Positions 24,826 to 36,459 of a DNA stretch of 64,000 nucleotides are shown in pieces. Below the pieces are notes generated by a model. It was not told the origin of the DNA. It saw nothing but the letters and a program-made list of their open reading frames with translations, and did not search any database. Positions within the stretch are counted from its first letter, which is position 1. Each line of letters begins with the position of its first letter. Source of the stretch: Otatea glauca. Its lineage: Eukaryota; Streptophyta; Magnoliopsida; Poales; Poaceae. The DNA lies in NCBI GenBank assembly GCA_036346275.1, contig CM070717.1:4957178-5021177 (forward strand). Direction: 5' to 3'. Both the position numbers and the translations under genes were made by a program.

Positions 24826-24833
24826 ATTTTATA
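24826..24833 (-). promoter_or_regulatory. TATA box of the antisense PMD gene
   Basis: The minus strand reads TATAAAAT, about 133 bp upstream of the PMD start codon at 24693. The sequence between them is stop-rich and reads like a 5' UTR. This gives the antisense gene its own promoter, independent of the LTR. Confidence 0.55.
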
Positions 24834-25017
24834 GCAAGGTAAAAATTTGAAACGACGGGAAGTGAATCTCAAAAGGCGTGAGTAGTTAAAACGCACTACC
24901 TGCATATCAGAGAATTACGGCGCGAATAAAGCAGAAGTTATTGAACGAAGTTCAACAGTTAGCCGATTGGAAAAGCCGATAAAATTACGATTTTTGACAG
25001 ATGACAAGTCATCTCCC

Positions 25018-25029
25018 AAAAATGGGGGG
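25018..25029 (+). other. polypurine tract
   Basis: The purine-rich AAAAATGGGGGG lies just before the 3' LTR (which starts at 25034), where plus-strand cDNA synthesis is primed. Confidence 0.7.
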
Positions 25030-25033
25030 CATA

Positions 25034-25696
25034 TGTTTGCACCAAAATTTGGTAAGTCTAGTCAAAATCGGCAATAAAGTCAAAGATACGAGAATTAACG
25101 AATAGGATGGAAAGGTTTAGAGATATTTTGGCAATGACAAGATCTTTAAGGAAATAACTGTCCGAGATAAGGCTGATACGGATCGAAACTTGAAGCGTGT
25201 TGTAGTCGGACACGATCGGCCGAAGGGTATAAAAGAAGGACCAGAGCAAGCTGCGATAATAACAATACAATACAATCAACCAGCTTTTACTTTTCTACTT
25301 TTTCCTGTCGACTAGGAGTAGCCTCTGTAATTTAAATCTCTCTTTGTAATCGATTTTGATCAATAAAGTTGCGCATCGCCGATTGTTGATCTTCGTCAAT
25401 TACACCCCCAGGTTTGATTTGTTCTGATTTTGTTGCGCATCGCCTTCTTCAGAATCGATCTACCTTTATCCTCTGATTAGCCTTAATCGGCTAGTTAGAC
25501 TTACCCTGTTACTTTGATCTTAATCGGCTTCAAGCTGATTGAGTCTAAGCCGATTGATCGTTACGATCGGCTTTTGAGTGAATTTTATATTTCTACCTTG
25601 TCGGTTACAGGTCAAATCGACTGGCACGCTCTTGAACCAGGTGTTCGTCTGGTGTGCTGCTGTCAGAAACCCTACTTCAAGTTTTTGACGCCAACA
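25034..25696 (+). repeat. 3' LTR
   Basis: 663 bp, the same ends as the 5' LTR, with TATAAAAG at 25228-25235. It differs from the 5' LTR at 16 positions by my count, nearly all C/T or G/A. Confidence 0.95.
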
Positions 25697-25701
25697 ATTG
25701 G

Positions 25702-26890
25702 CATGGTGACTTTCTCAATAAAGGCCCAGCAAACACAAGAAGAACCACAAATCTATCTCATCCGACTGCTAGGGATTTCCACAAATCTAACCCATCTGCA
25801 CCTCCAGATGGATCTCAGTTGATAGCATACAAGAACGTATCAGTTATGTTTGCGCATCGACATTGTTAGTCCATATACTTGCTACGTTGAAAACCAACTT
25901 GTGAACAATTAACATGGGCGAGAATCTTAGTACCTTAATTGGCAGCTACTCGTCCCAGAAGAAAATATGTTTATGTCAAGTGAAGGAGGATGACAGAAAT
26001 TAGAGAGCAACCGTACCGTCAATAATGCTAAGCAATTTGCAATGAGCTCCTCCAAATGGCTTGTGTTTTGGCTTTGGGTGCCTTTACTAAAGCAAGAATG
26101 GTTCTTTCCTTGGGGTTGGAGCTAAAGAACAAAGGTTGAATTGCTGTCTTGCTAATTAAAGAGACTCGATGGTTCCAGAGAGAATCCATCCAGCGCCGAC
26201 ACTCTAGCTAGCTAAAGCAAACGCGCGAAGTATTTGTATCGATGACACTGCAATTAAAACTGGTGATACAAAGTAGAGCCACAATTTTATGATAGTCCCT
26301 CAAATTTTGATTATGATAGAGCCACAATTTTATGATAGTGCCTCAAGAATGATTATCTCTACCACGCCACAATTTTATGATAGTGCCTCAAATTTGATAT
26401 GATTCACCTAAGTTCAAAGACCTTGGATCCCAAATTTGCATACACAATGATTTCCACACCTCAGCAGTATAGCTGCGTTTTTAAGCACTATATATATTTG
26501 AATCCTCGTGGCTCCTAATTAAGAAGTTGAAAACTGGTCTAGGTTACTTTCTCACGGCTTTGGTGGGTTATGGTTGTAACTTTACCACTATAGTTGAAGA
26601 AAATTACCCTCACCTAACAAGTATAAATCCTGAACCCCACCCCTCTCACCCAAAAGCCAAACTGTCAAACACTAAATCTCTTTAGCCCAGCTATTCAAAT
26701 GTGCAGCCTTTTTGCCATGCAGCCCAACTGAAAGCTACTTTTCAAAAAAGCTACAGTCATACCAAACAAGACCTGTTTAAATCCTCATAGCTCCTTATTA
26801 TCTAGCTGGATTCATTCATGGAAATAGTAGAAAGTCCATTACCAGTATCCTGTAAATTATTACAACCAAGATGCTACAATGATGAGAAAC
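25702..26890. other. non-coding stretch with short repeats
   Basis: This was adjacent to 14080 before the retrotransposon inserted, so it is the upstream flank of the NLR remnant. No exon can be recognised. Three copies of cacaattttatgatagtgcctca lie at 26281-26382. A MITE-like stretch from about 26539 to 26774 ends in agctacagtcataccaaacaagacc-type sequence common at ends of grass MITEs, but its left end and TSD are unclear. Confidence 0.4.
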
Positions 26891-26904
26891 CACTACTGCA
26901 CAAA

Positions 26905-27520
26905 TATACATCACAATTGGTTCTTTTTCGTCATCACAGTCGGTTCTAGTGGTGACACAAAGTCATGAGATAGAGATGAGGCGGGCATTATTACAGTCGG
27001 TTCTTGCCCGATAGAGATGATATAGTCATCTGTATCGGTTCTTTGTAAGAAGCGATAGAGATGATGGTCTTATCTCTATCGGAGATAAGACAGATCTTTC
27101 TCTAAGAAGCGATAGAGATCTCATCTCTATCGCTTCTTACAAAGAACCGATAGAGATAAGACCATCATCTCTATCGCTTCTTACAAAGAACCGATAGAGA
27201 TGACCATACTATCTCTATCGCTTTTTCAAAGAACCGATAGAGATAATACCATCATCTCTATAAGCTTCTTATAAAGAATCGATAGAGATGATCAGATCAT
27301 CTCTATAAACTTCTTAAAAAGAACCGATAGAGATAATATAATCATCTCTATCACTTCTTTGAAAGAACCGATAGAGATGAATATCCTCATCTCTATCACT
27401 TCTTATAAAGAACCGATAGAGATGAGTTCATCATCCCTATCGCTTCTTTCAAAGAACCGATAGAGATGACCGTCACATCTCTATCATTTTCTTGTGAGAA
27501 CCGACAGAGATGAAGGGGTG
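26905..27520. repeat. left subterminal array of CACTA B
   Basis: About fifteen copies of gaaccgatagagatga and its complement, alternating with a degenerate gcgatagagat form, are arranged as head-to-head pairs. Long hairpins are possible (for example 27055-27200). Confidence 0.85.
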
Positions 27521-27737
27521 TGGTGTGCTATCACATTCTAATCAGCACATATTCCACACAATATGCACATATCACATTCACACAGAAATTACAGACAACA
27601 TATCACATTCAAAGAACATGAACACTTTGTTACAACAAACACATATCACATTCGTTAACAAAATAGAACGTAAACATGCTTAACCATAAGTACACATGCA
27701 ATCGCATTCAGATATGTAATATTTGTTCACATCTGGT

Positions 27738-28606
27738 CTAGTAGGAGCTTTTGGGATCTCTAAACCGTCCGTCCTCCGACAAGCATTCTATCCAGTACCA
27801 CTGGCATAAGTGGTCTCGTATCTTGTTGAGTGCAGTGCTGTCTACACTCTTCTGGGGGATAACGGTATGCTGCAAGATAGAAACGAGTGCTCTAATTTGA
27901 GTTTTCAAATTTCCATGTGAAAGACTAATTGTATATGCATGTACTACCTCAGGGAAACGGTCTGAGCCGACAATCAAGATCACCATGTGTTGCATGACAT
28001 ACAAACCACAGCGATCGTCACTGCCTCATTGATGACAACTGTGAAGAAAGAAAAATAAATTAAGAGACAAAGAAAATACGTCGGAAAATCTAAATCTTAT
28101 ATATGATAGTCACTTGTACCTTGAAGCGGACATACTCGACTTGGAGCCCTTTTGTCGTCGTGTGTCCCTCACCTCGACGTATTCCTTGAAACCCCTATAT
28201 ACATTGGAAAGATGTCGTTGAGTAAAAAATAATGAATGTAGTTAAATACGAAAAATGTTAGATAAGAGTGGTGCACTTCTTGCTCCAAAGGAGGCTTGAT
28301 CGCGTAGGCCATCGGTCTCTTATCAAGCGAATTAAAAGTGTACACTTTGTTGTCGCTCGGAAGGAGCACGAGTAGAACCCAATGGTTGCTTATTAAATGG
28401 TATGCAGCGAAGAAAATAAGTTCACATACGGTTTCAGTGTGTAGAAGTAATTGAATAGTGAAGTAGTACTTACTCCTCGTGGTACGGGAATAGAATGAAG
28501 TCCTTCTTCGACTCAGCTTGCAATGCCCTCTTGATGTAGCCGGCAACCCATTCCGGTTGAAGCGTAGCCATCGTCGCGGACACAAGCTCAGGGTCGAAGA
28601 ACCCAA
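27738..28606 (-). pseudogene. Ulp1/C48-type cysteine peptidase fragment of CACTA B
   Basis: C-terminal half of the second CACTA protein. The exons read FDPELVSATMATLQPEW...KKDFILFPYHEE, then LISNHWVLLVLLPSDNKVYTFNSLDK (His in HW, Asp in SLDK), then CHQ-stop-GSDDRCGLYVMQHM with the catalytic Cys. Thus the H-D-C triad of Ulp1-like (SUMO-protease) folds is recognisable. In-frame stops and missing upstream exons make it a remnant. It is homologous to the remnant at 55260-56290. C48 domains are a regular passenger of plant CACTA and Mutator elements; their role is not settled. Confidence 0.7.
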
Positions 28607-28644
28607 CTAGTTGTCAATTCGTCACGACCCGCTGCCTCATCGCC

Positions 28645-31369
28645 CTACAACTCGCATTGAATGTTAAAAAGCGTAATGCAAAAGGTGTACCCATTAATAT
28701 CGTACCCCTGCCATGTCTGTACATTAAATCTAGGTCCGTCAGCCAACCATTTAACATTCTCACAAACAGAGAACTCTACCGTTTGTTTGAACCATGTAAC
28801 AAATCTATCGTTGTGTTCTCGCATGATGGAAAGCTCATCCATATGTGGGTTCTCTTCCCGTAATATCAACTTATGCTGCTCGATGTACTTTGCAACTTCT
28901 GTGCTCTGCTACAAGACTGCCAAATGCGCTTTGCAATACATATCAAACCGTGGCCTTGTTAGTTTCGACCCCACGGTTCCTTTGCCAGCAAGTCTGCCCT
29001 CGTGGCGAGATACAGGAACACCGATTGCTTGTCTTTTCCCGAGATAGTCCACACAAAACTCAATAACCTCTTGATCCCATAACCTTCCACAATACTACCC
29101 TCGAGCTTGACCGATTCCTCACATAGGACTTTAATATACCCATGTACCTCTCGAGCGGATACATGTAACGTAAGAAAGCGGGTCCACATATCTTAATCTC
29201 TCTAACAAGGTGAACAACAAGGTGGACCATGGCGTCGAAGAACGACGGTGGAAATGCATCTCAAGTCGACATAAAGTCCGCACCACCTCCCTCTGTAAGT
29301 TGTCTAGCATGTCGGGTCAATAATTTTGCGGAGATCGCATTGAAGAAGTAACACGACCGTGATTGCAAACTGACATCCTCTGGCAAAATATTTGGATTAC
29401 AACCCAGGAGCATTTGAGTCATCAAGACATGGCGGTCGTGGGACTTCATGCCCAACAACTTCAAATCATCCAAGGACACAAGCTTCTTAATGTTCGGGTA
29501 GCGGATGGAACTTTAATACCATGGAGACATTTGCAAAAGTCCTCTTTCTCCTTCTTGGACGAGGTGTAGCATGCGGCGGGATATCTGAACCTTTTCCATC
29601 CTCCTCTATCACCGCAAGCTGGGCTGATTCCCATGTAGGTCATGTCGCGACGAGCATTCACACCATCCTTTGTCTTTCCGTATGTTCAGCAGATACCAAC
29701 CAAATTGTCGCAGACATTCTTCTCAACGTGCATGACATCAATACAATGCGAAACATCTAACTCCTTCGAAAGACGGTAAGTCCCAAAATATTGACCTCTT
29801 CTTCCAAATGGTCCTAGAACGAATAGATTTACGGCTCTTTCCGTCTTGAACATCGATATCCTCTACACGTGAATATACTTGCCTTCCACTCATAGGTCAT
29901 GGTGCGAGCGGACTTCCTCTTCCCATCAAATTTGTCATCCATCTTACAGTATCGATGACTTGAGGTAGAAACCTCGGTGACCCATATACACAGTTTTCTT
30001 GGAATTTGGCACCATAGACTCTCGGTCTCCTCTTCACAAATAGGACACGCTTTTGCTCCTTTCGTCTCAGAGCCCGCCAAATTACCAAGAGCCGGAAATC
30101 ATTTATGGTGCGAAATACCATAGCCCGTAGGGTGAAATGCTCTCTTCAGACGCATCCCACACAATGACCCGTCATTCCACAATTTTACCAAATCCTCGAT
30201 CAATGGAGCAAGGTACACATCAATATCATTTCCATTTGTTTGGGTCCCGAGATTATAGCGACATCATGATATACTTCCGCTTCATGCACAACCAAGGAGG
30301 GAGGTTGTAGATACACAACAGAGGCAAGCTACGTCTTTGTGATCGCTCATGTTACCAAGCGGATTCATTCCATCGGTACTCAATCCAAATCTTATGTTCC
30401 TCATTTGGCACCAAACTCCTCATGTTTCCAATCGATGTTTCTCCATTGAGCCGAATCGGAGGTGTCTCGACTTGCCATCTTCCTTCGAGACTCATAATGC
30501 CAACGCAACAATTTTGCTTCTCTAGGATTTGCAAACAACCTCTCGAGACGGGAATGATGGGCAAGTACCACAATACCTTGGCCGGTGCACCTTTAGTGAC
30601 CTCTTCACCCTCGTTGCCCCGGCTCTTACGCTTCTTGTCGTTACGCTTCTCCTTTTGTTTGTACCGAGGCACACCGCAAACTGGACAAATGTGCAGCTCC
30701 TGATGTACATTACGGTACAAGATGCAATCATTTGGACATGCATGTATCCTTTCTATTTCCATTCCCATAGGACATAGTAGCTTCTTCGCTTCATAAGTGC
30801 TTGTTGGTAACTCGTTTCCCTCCGGAAGCAGATCCGATAGAAGAACTAGAAGTGCATTGAAACTTGTATCTATCCAATGGTGTTTTGCCTTCAGTTCGAA
30901 CAATGCAAGGACCGAACCCAACTTGGTGTATTCTGCTTTGCAACCTGTGAATAGTGGTTTCGCATCATCTTCCATCAAGCTTTTAAACTTTCCAAACTCT
31001 CTTTCTGTGTAATTACCCTCCACATCCCGCAACATTTGCTCCAAATTCTCCTCCTCAAACATATCAAACTGCAACTCATCATCCGGTTCCACCGTGTCTT
31101 CATTGCATACCGGCAGGGTACTACCTGTCTCCTCGTGATGGATCCAACATGTGTAATCCCTCACGAAGCCACGTCGAATCAGGTGGTCCTCAATTTGAGC
31201 TGAGTTGTTAAATCTTCTCAGATTGGTGCAATCAATGCAAGGACAATATATGAAGTTTACACCCCCTCCTCACCATGTCCTCTTCGGCAATTTTTTTGAA
31301 CTCCTTAACACCCCTCTGAAATTCAGCACTCACACGACTTTTTGCATACATCCATTCCTTACGGTTCAT
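28645..31369 (-). pseudogene. TNP2-type CACTA transposase of element B (frameshifted)
   Basis: Transposase of the CACTA superfamily. From the 5' end: a transposase-associated domain (EWMYAKSRVSAEFQRG, then RNYTCWIHH-type sequence and a zinc-finger-like HICPVCGVPRYK), then the TNP2 core with STDGMNPLGNM (first Asp, near 30365), an INDF segment near 30100 (second Asp) and CIDVMHVEKNVCDNL near 29720 (Glu). A DUF4218-like part (LGMKSHDRHVLMTQML) and a DUF4216-like end (VKWLADGPRFNVQTWQGYDINGYTF) follow. Several frameshifts separate the parts, so it is probably inactive. Introns may account for some gaps. Confidence 0.8.
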
Positions 31370-32454
31370 CCGCAATTAAACTTCACACAATAAATTAAGC
31401 ACAAATCTGGAGCGACAAAGAAGCTAGCTATTTGAAATATTGAGACATCATTTGATTAATATTACCTTTGCAAAATAGATGACAATTTCTGCAAACATAT
31501 ATGAAATATGTACTCGGCCGATACCTAGATTCTTCCTGGTTTAGATCTTCCAATTTCCTAGATAAGAGACATACATTTTAATATGAACAATGATATCAAA
31601 CAATCTAATTATATAGTGCAAGAGCCTCACGGATCTTTTAACTACAACGAAACAAAACAAGGGTACCAACGATGACTCCTAATCTCTAAATAGGTTTGGT
31701 CCTAATCCCATTCGAGGATATGTGGTTCGACAAGTTGCTAAGCCGTTGTACAACTCGGAGAAAATTTGGCGACATCTCCCGCTATTCTCGCATATACACG
31801 TCTCGACAACAGTCAAGAGGGTGTGTATCCGGAGAATACCGGGAGACGCTATCAAATCTCTACTCTGGTTGTACAACACACTCGAGAACTTGCGAAGCAC
31901 ATATCCTCGAATCTATCAAAGAACGTGGACAATTCGAGGCGCTAAACTTATAAATATGCCATTTCGTTCGGTATATTTATAAACAAGCATCCTCGAGCGG
32001 GAGGCGTGGTTCCGCACCCTAAACTCTAGCATTCATCGGTCACAGCAATAATAATTCCATATTAACATCAAAGCACTACAAATTAAGATAATTAAATACA
32101 TGTGTACATGCTTGTGAAATAAACAATGTGAAATCTGATAGGACATACACAATACCAGTACAATCTAAACTTTCTTGCGACATATCAAAATTACATAGTG
32201 CAAAATTAAAGGGGTTTGAAGGAATGCTCACATTTGAAGAAAACCACAAATTATGCAAAATGAGGAAAATCTCCTCAAGTTAGGGCTTCAAATTTACCCT
32301 CTTAACACCCACCCTTGAGGATTTCAAATTTTCTCACCCAAGTATTGCTTCCAACCACGAATATGAGCTATTTTTTTGGTGGCGGTGGAGAAACCTCCTC
32401 GGAACAATAACAGAGAAGAGTTCACTCAGTGGTATAAATAACCTAATGAGGTAC

Positions 32455-32955
32455 ATCACTATCGGTTCTCATATAAAAAGCGATAGTGATGCGATCATGC
32501 ACATCACAGTCGGTTCTTATAAGACAAGCGATAGTGATTATCATAGTCATCACAATCGGTTCCCACATAAGAAGCGATAGTGATGAGCACGTACACATCA
32601 CTATCGGTTCTTATTTAAGAAGCGATAGTGATGATTATGCACATCACTATCGCTTCTCACAAAAGAACCGATAGTGATGAGCATTCTCATCACTATCGGT
32701 TCTTTTGTGAGAAGCGATAGTAACGTGCTCATCACTATCACTTTTTATAAGAAAACCGATAGTGATGATAATGCACATCACTATCACTTCTCGCATAAGA
32801 ACCGATTGTAATGTTCCCAGTGCTACATCACTATCACTTCTAACCTGAGAACCGATAGTGATTATGATTAATGCCTCTCTTAAATCATCTATCACAATCG
32901 TTTCTTCTTAAAAACTTAAGAACCGACACAGATGAAGCGATAGTGATGTACCATT
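32455..32955. repeat. right subterminal array of CACTA B (ATCACTATCGGTT)
   Basis: Copies of catcactatcggttctta and aagcgatagtgatga occur as repeated inverted pairs. On the minus strand a TTATTTATACCA motif lies near 32434-32445, a likely TATA box for the TNP2 gene. Confidence 0.85.
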
Positions 32956-33101
32956 CTGTAGTAGTGAACCGCACATAGGTTCGTGGATATTTGTTGATGT
33001 GGACATGCATTGGAAGGTGATCGGTGGAGTGCACGTGTGTCGATGATGAACGAATCCACCAGAGCTGGAGCTGTGCTGCCAAGCGTGCTCTGGGTGATGA
33101 G

Positions 33102-33928
33102 TAGGGATGAAAATAGATTTGATAGTTTCTGAATGATTCTAATAATTTTTAAATACAGATTTTGTCAGCTCCAATATTTATGGGATAGTATCAGATCCAA
33201 AACGAATACGGATTTTTTCTTTCAGATATGAATATGGATCCAGTAGCTCGCTATCTGTCTAATACGTATACAGATCCGGATTATCCAGATATTCAGGGGC
33301 CAGATTATCCAGATATTTAAGCATGTGGGTTAGGCCAAGGCTACTCTTTCCGCCTAAAAAGATTCTGAATTTCAAAATTGTTTTGTAATTTAATTAATGC
33401 AGAACTTAAGTTTTAATTATTAAAATTGGTAAACTAGCTCCAAACATTATGAATTTTTTGGGGACATTCATGACACAGTTTGTCATTCAGAAAAATTATT
33501 TTAAAGATTTTATCAGCTTTATAATTTTCTATAAAATTCAAATACTTCTGTCATTAATTGGAAAATATTTTAAATATGTAGCTAAAAATGCATAAAAACT
33601 CATAAATACATAATTTATTATTTTAAACATAATTCAACAAAGAATAGAAATCTTGGGTTATTGCATGTTCTTGATGAATGTTTGGATCAAATAAACTAGT
33701 TATGTTTTTTTTTGTTTCTATTGTGTGTACAATTTAAAGGCCGTTTCTATATTCTAATAAATATTTGTGGCCGTATTCATTTTGAGTCGTATTTGCTTCG
33801 TATCTATATTCGACACTATTTGTATTCATATCTGGATTATCCATATTAGTTTCCGTATCCGAGAAAAAAATATAAAAAAAATATGATAAAGCTATTATGC
33901 ATCCGTATTTGATCCGTTTTCATACCTA
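33102..33928. mobile_element. old hAT-like element with TAGG...ATGAAAA ends
   Basis: The left end tagggatgaaaatagattt and the right end (reversed) taggtatgaaaacggatc form an imperfect inverted repeat. Inner parts (atacggat, ggattatccagatat) also recur inverted. The AT-rich core has no coding region. Flanking 8-mers gtgatgag and gtagtgaa are only partly alike, so the TSD is degraded or the ends are slightly off. Confidence 0.4.
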
Positions 33929-34267
33929 GTAGTGAATAGTTAGTTGCACGCAAGATGGCCTCCTTCACTCCTACGAGATGGTTGATCAGATCCGCAAGTT
34001 AGAGTTTAGGGCGGTTTGAACCCCTCTCGTTTGTTGAAAACTGCATATCCAGAAGTTCGGTCATAATTTACAACAAAATAAGTAGCTAGTACAATTGGAA
34101 GTCACCCGAAATACTGTCAATTGGATGGAACAAGTGAAAATCATAAATTGCTAGTACGGTGCAAAGCCCAGCTAAACTCTTGTTATACTGCATGTATCCG
34201 ATTTGATTGGATCCGGCCGATTCTCACCAGTTTTATGAAACTTGGTATGATATAGTTCTGTCTTCAC
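33929..34267. other. non-coding stretch, nothing recognised
   Basis: Unique-looking sequence between the hAT-like element and CACTA C. No gene, RNA or repeat can be supported. Confidence 0.4.
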
Positions 34268-34279
34268 CACTACAGAAAA

Positions 34280-34600
34280 GGACATCACTGCCGGATCAAC
34301 ATCAACATCACTGTCGGATGTTGACCCGGCACTCCCTAACTGGCAGTGATAGTCGGGACTATCACTGCCGGTTTATATTATACAACCGGCAGTAATAAGG
34401 ATTATCACTGCTGGATTTTTATCCATAACCGGCAGTGCTAACAACTTATCACTGCCGGTTGTTATTTTTCAACCGGTAATGATAACACATTATCACTGCC
34501 GGTTGTTATTTTTCAATCGGCAGTGATAATCCATATCATTGCCACTTAATATTTTCTAACCGGCAGTGATAAGTACAGTGCCATATTATCCTCCAAAACC
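34280..34600. repeat. left subterminal array of CACTA C (ATCACTGCCGGTT)
   Basis: Repeated tatcactgccggttgttat and aaccggcagtgataa form inverted pairs within the first 330 bp of the element. Confidence 0.85.
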
Positions 34601-34899
34601 GGTTATATAATTTTTTTGTATTATATGTATGATGTAACGCTGCACTATGTATATATTGTACAGTACATGTATTCTGTACGTTATATGTTATGCGCAATAT
34701 TAATGAAGTATTGGTAAAGAATAATTCAAATATATTAAATCATCATAATATTTAACATTGAATACTGAATACTCATTTAATCATGACAATATTAATGAAG
34801 TATTTGTAAAGCATAATTGAAATACAATAAATCATCGTAATATCTAATTATTACATTGTTCATTGACAATCGTTCACATTTCAGTTAATTGTAGCGTGT

Positions 34900-36105
34900 G
34901 GCTCGTAAAACTCGCCCTTCGGGTTGATCACTTCTCGAACGATGAACCCGACCATCTGCTCTCGAAGGGCTTCAACCCATTTATCAAGTAGGTTTGTTGG
35001 TGCCGAGCTTCACGTATTTGTCATTGAAGAAAATAATGCATTAATTAGTGTCGTAGTTTTATAAAGAAAAGTAAGCATCAACATGTAATGATATACCATC
35101 TCGCCATTGTAGTCGATGTCTTCGTCGTTGTGAGCGTGTGTATGTGTGTCATTACGTAGTATGCACATAAATTGTTCCCTTGCGGTTTGTCTTAGGCACG
35201 GAAAATCAGTTTTATTACGAACTTCTTCGTGAATGGGCGGTGCATCGTGCTCTTCTTCGGTATTTTGTATGCGCCCATGTATGGTTATGAATACTCATTA
35301 AACTTAATTAGGTGCAATTAAGTGCAATAGAATGAAAGATTACGGGAGCAATAGCATAGCGACCGAGTTTACATCTAGCAATTCTATTACTTCTTTGTAA
35401 TCGTTTGTCGGTTTTCTCATTGAGTCCAACACGGTGATCATGCTATCGTCTAGCGTAATGACAAGAAGGATCCGATGAAAGCTGCGAAGCCCATTAGTCA
35501 TGACATGGTGTTGCACATGATAAAGCCGACTAGTAGGCGGGAAACACGTCTTGAAAGTTGTAGGGTAAAAATCGTAGGTCTTGTCTTGTAACTTTAGCGG
35601 CGCCTTTATTACGTACTCCTCGATCTCTCTCTCGTCAATGGATCTTTAATAAGTTTGCGATTGACAAGGCGGGATCAAGGAATCCTACCCTTTCATTTAA
35701 GTCCGCTCTGAGTGTCATTGTCTCCATTCTACATAAGAAAGAAGTTAGACACTAAGTTTAAGGGCACGTGAATGTATGCGATCTGAATTATACAAGAGAC
35801 TTACGAGTCCACATTCTTAATCTGAGACCGTCGAGCATCTCGTTGGTACAACTGGTATAACTCGGAGGTTTCTACCAAGAAAACTCCGTCCATATTGTGA
35901 AAATCCGTTTCTTTGTATTTGGCGGGAGCAGCGTCGTTTTTGTCTCTTGGACAAGCTGCGATACTATTGATGTAGGCGCCAGTAATCGTGTCGTCGATCT
36001 ACGCTTCGTTTGGATCCACCAATGCTTCCCGTTAACGAACTTCCACCTTAGAGGGCCCTCGCCTTTAGCACCCTTACAGTGCGGTAGTAGCTCTTTTACG
36101 AACAC
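34900..36105 (-). pseudogene. C48-peptidase part of CACTA C second gene (decayed)
   Basis: FHRILLVITLDDSMITVLDS at about 35400-35475 matches the His...Asp stretch of the CACTA-borne Ulp1/C48 domain, with Arg replacing the usual Trp after His. The later CLRQ...MCILRND segment near 35180 matches the C-terminal part but has lost the usual QPPGTNLCGY core, so the catalytic Cys region looks deleted. Upstream frames (35872-36105) have HWWIQTKRR and no clear domain. The genomic gaps probably include introns. Confidence 0.55.
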
Positions 36106-36459
36106 ATCCTTTAGATTTACGCCTAGAGATGCGCTCGTAGTCGATCGTTAGCTAGGTTGAGGAGATTCGGTTGCCGTCCGGCTGTTTAACCGTCGCTATG
36201 TCTAGGAAGAAATCTCTTTTGGCGACTTCGATTTCAACTTTATCAGTCTTTGGCGTCTTATTGAAGTGGTATCCGGCGGCTTCTACTTCCTTTCTAGTTT
36301 CTTCTTGGCCATGTCATATACTCGTTTCTTACAGTTGTGCTGGCTTCACGGATGTGGCACTTTTCCCGTGGACCGTGTTGAATTTTGAGATCGCGGTGCT
36401 CTTTCATTATTTTTCGTAGTCTTTGGGCGGGGCGGACTTTTTAGGTGACGGAGGAGGAA

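Larger units (their letters stand above)
14086..25696 (+). mobile_element. Ty3/gypsy retrotransposon, Tat-type, complete structure, TSD ATTGG
   Basis: This is an 11,611-bp element bounded by two 663-bp LTRs starting TGTTTGCACC and ending CCAACA, with the 5-bp duplication ATTGG at 14081-14085 and 25697-25701. The order is primer binding site, gag, protease, RT, RNase H, second (archaeal-type) RNase H, integrase, a long 3' region with an antisense gene, polypurine tract, 3' LTR. Integrase after RT marks Ty3/gypsy, and the second RNase H marks the Tat lineage. Gag-pol is broken by stops and frameshifts. By eye the LTRs differ at 16 of 663 positions (14 transitions). At the commonly used grass rate of 1.3e-8 per site per year this is about 0.9 million years. 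Confidence 0.93.
26891..32966 (-). mobile_element. CACTA element B, TSD AAC
   Basis: It begins CACTACTGCACAAA and ends TTCTGTAGTAGTG, with the 3-bp duplication AAC at 26888-26890 and 32967-32969. Terminal arrays lie at 26905-27520 and 32455-32955. Internally, on the minus strand, are a decayed TNP2 transposase (31369-28645) and, directly after it, the 3' half of a C48-peptidase gene (28606-27738). It lacks the internal array and 5' part of the C48/En-Spm gene seen in relatives, which indicates an internal deletion. It belongs to the same family as the element at 54353-63250, with strong similarity at both ends and in TNP2. Confidence 0.9.

Noticed and set aside
26905..27520. Regularly spaced short repeats resembling a CRISPR array
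   Set aside because: Repeats are inverted pairs in a plant CACTA terminus, spacers are not unique, and no cas genes exist; this is a eukaryotic genome.
32486..32895. Frames rich in HHYRF / ITIGS repeats
   Set aside because: Translation of the CACTA B right array; the same type occurs at 62668-62919 in E.
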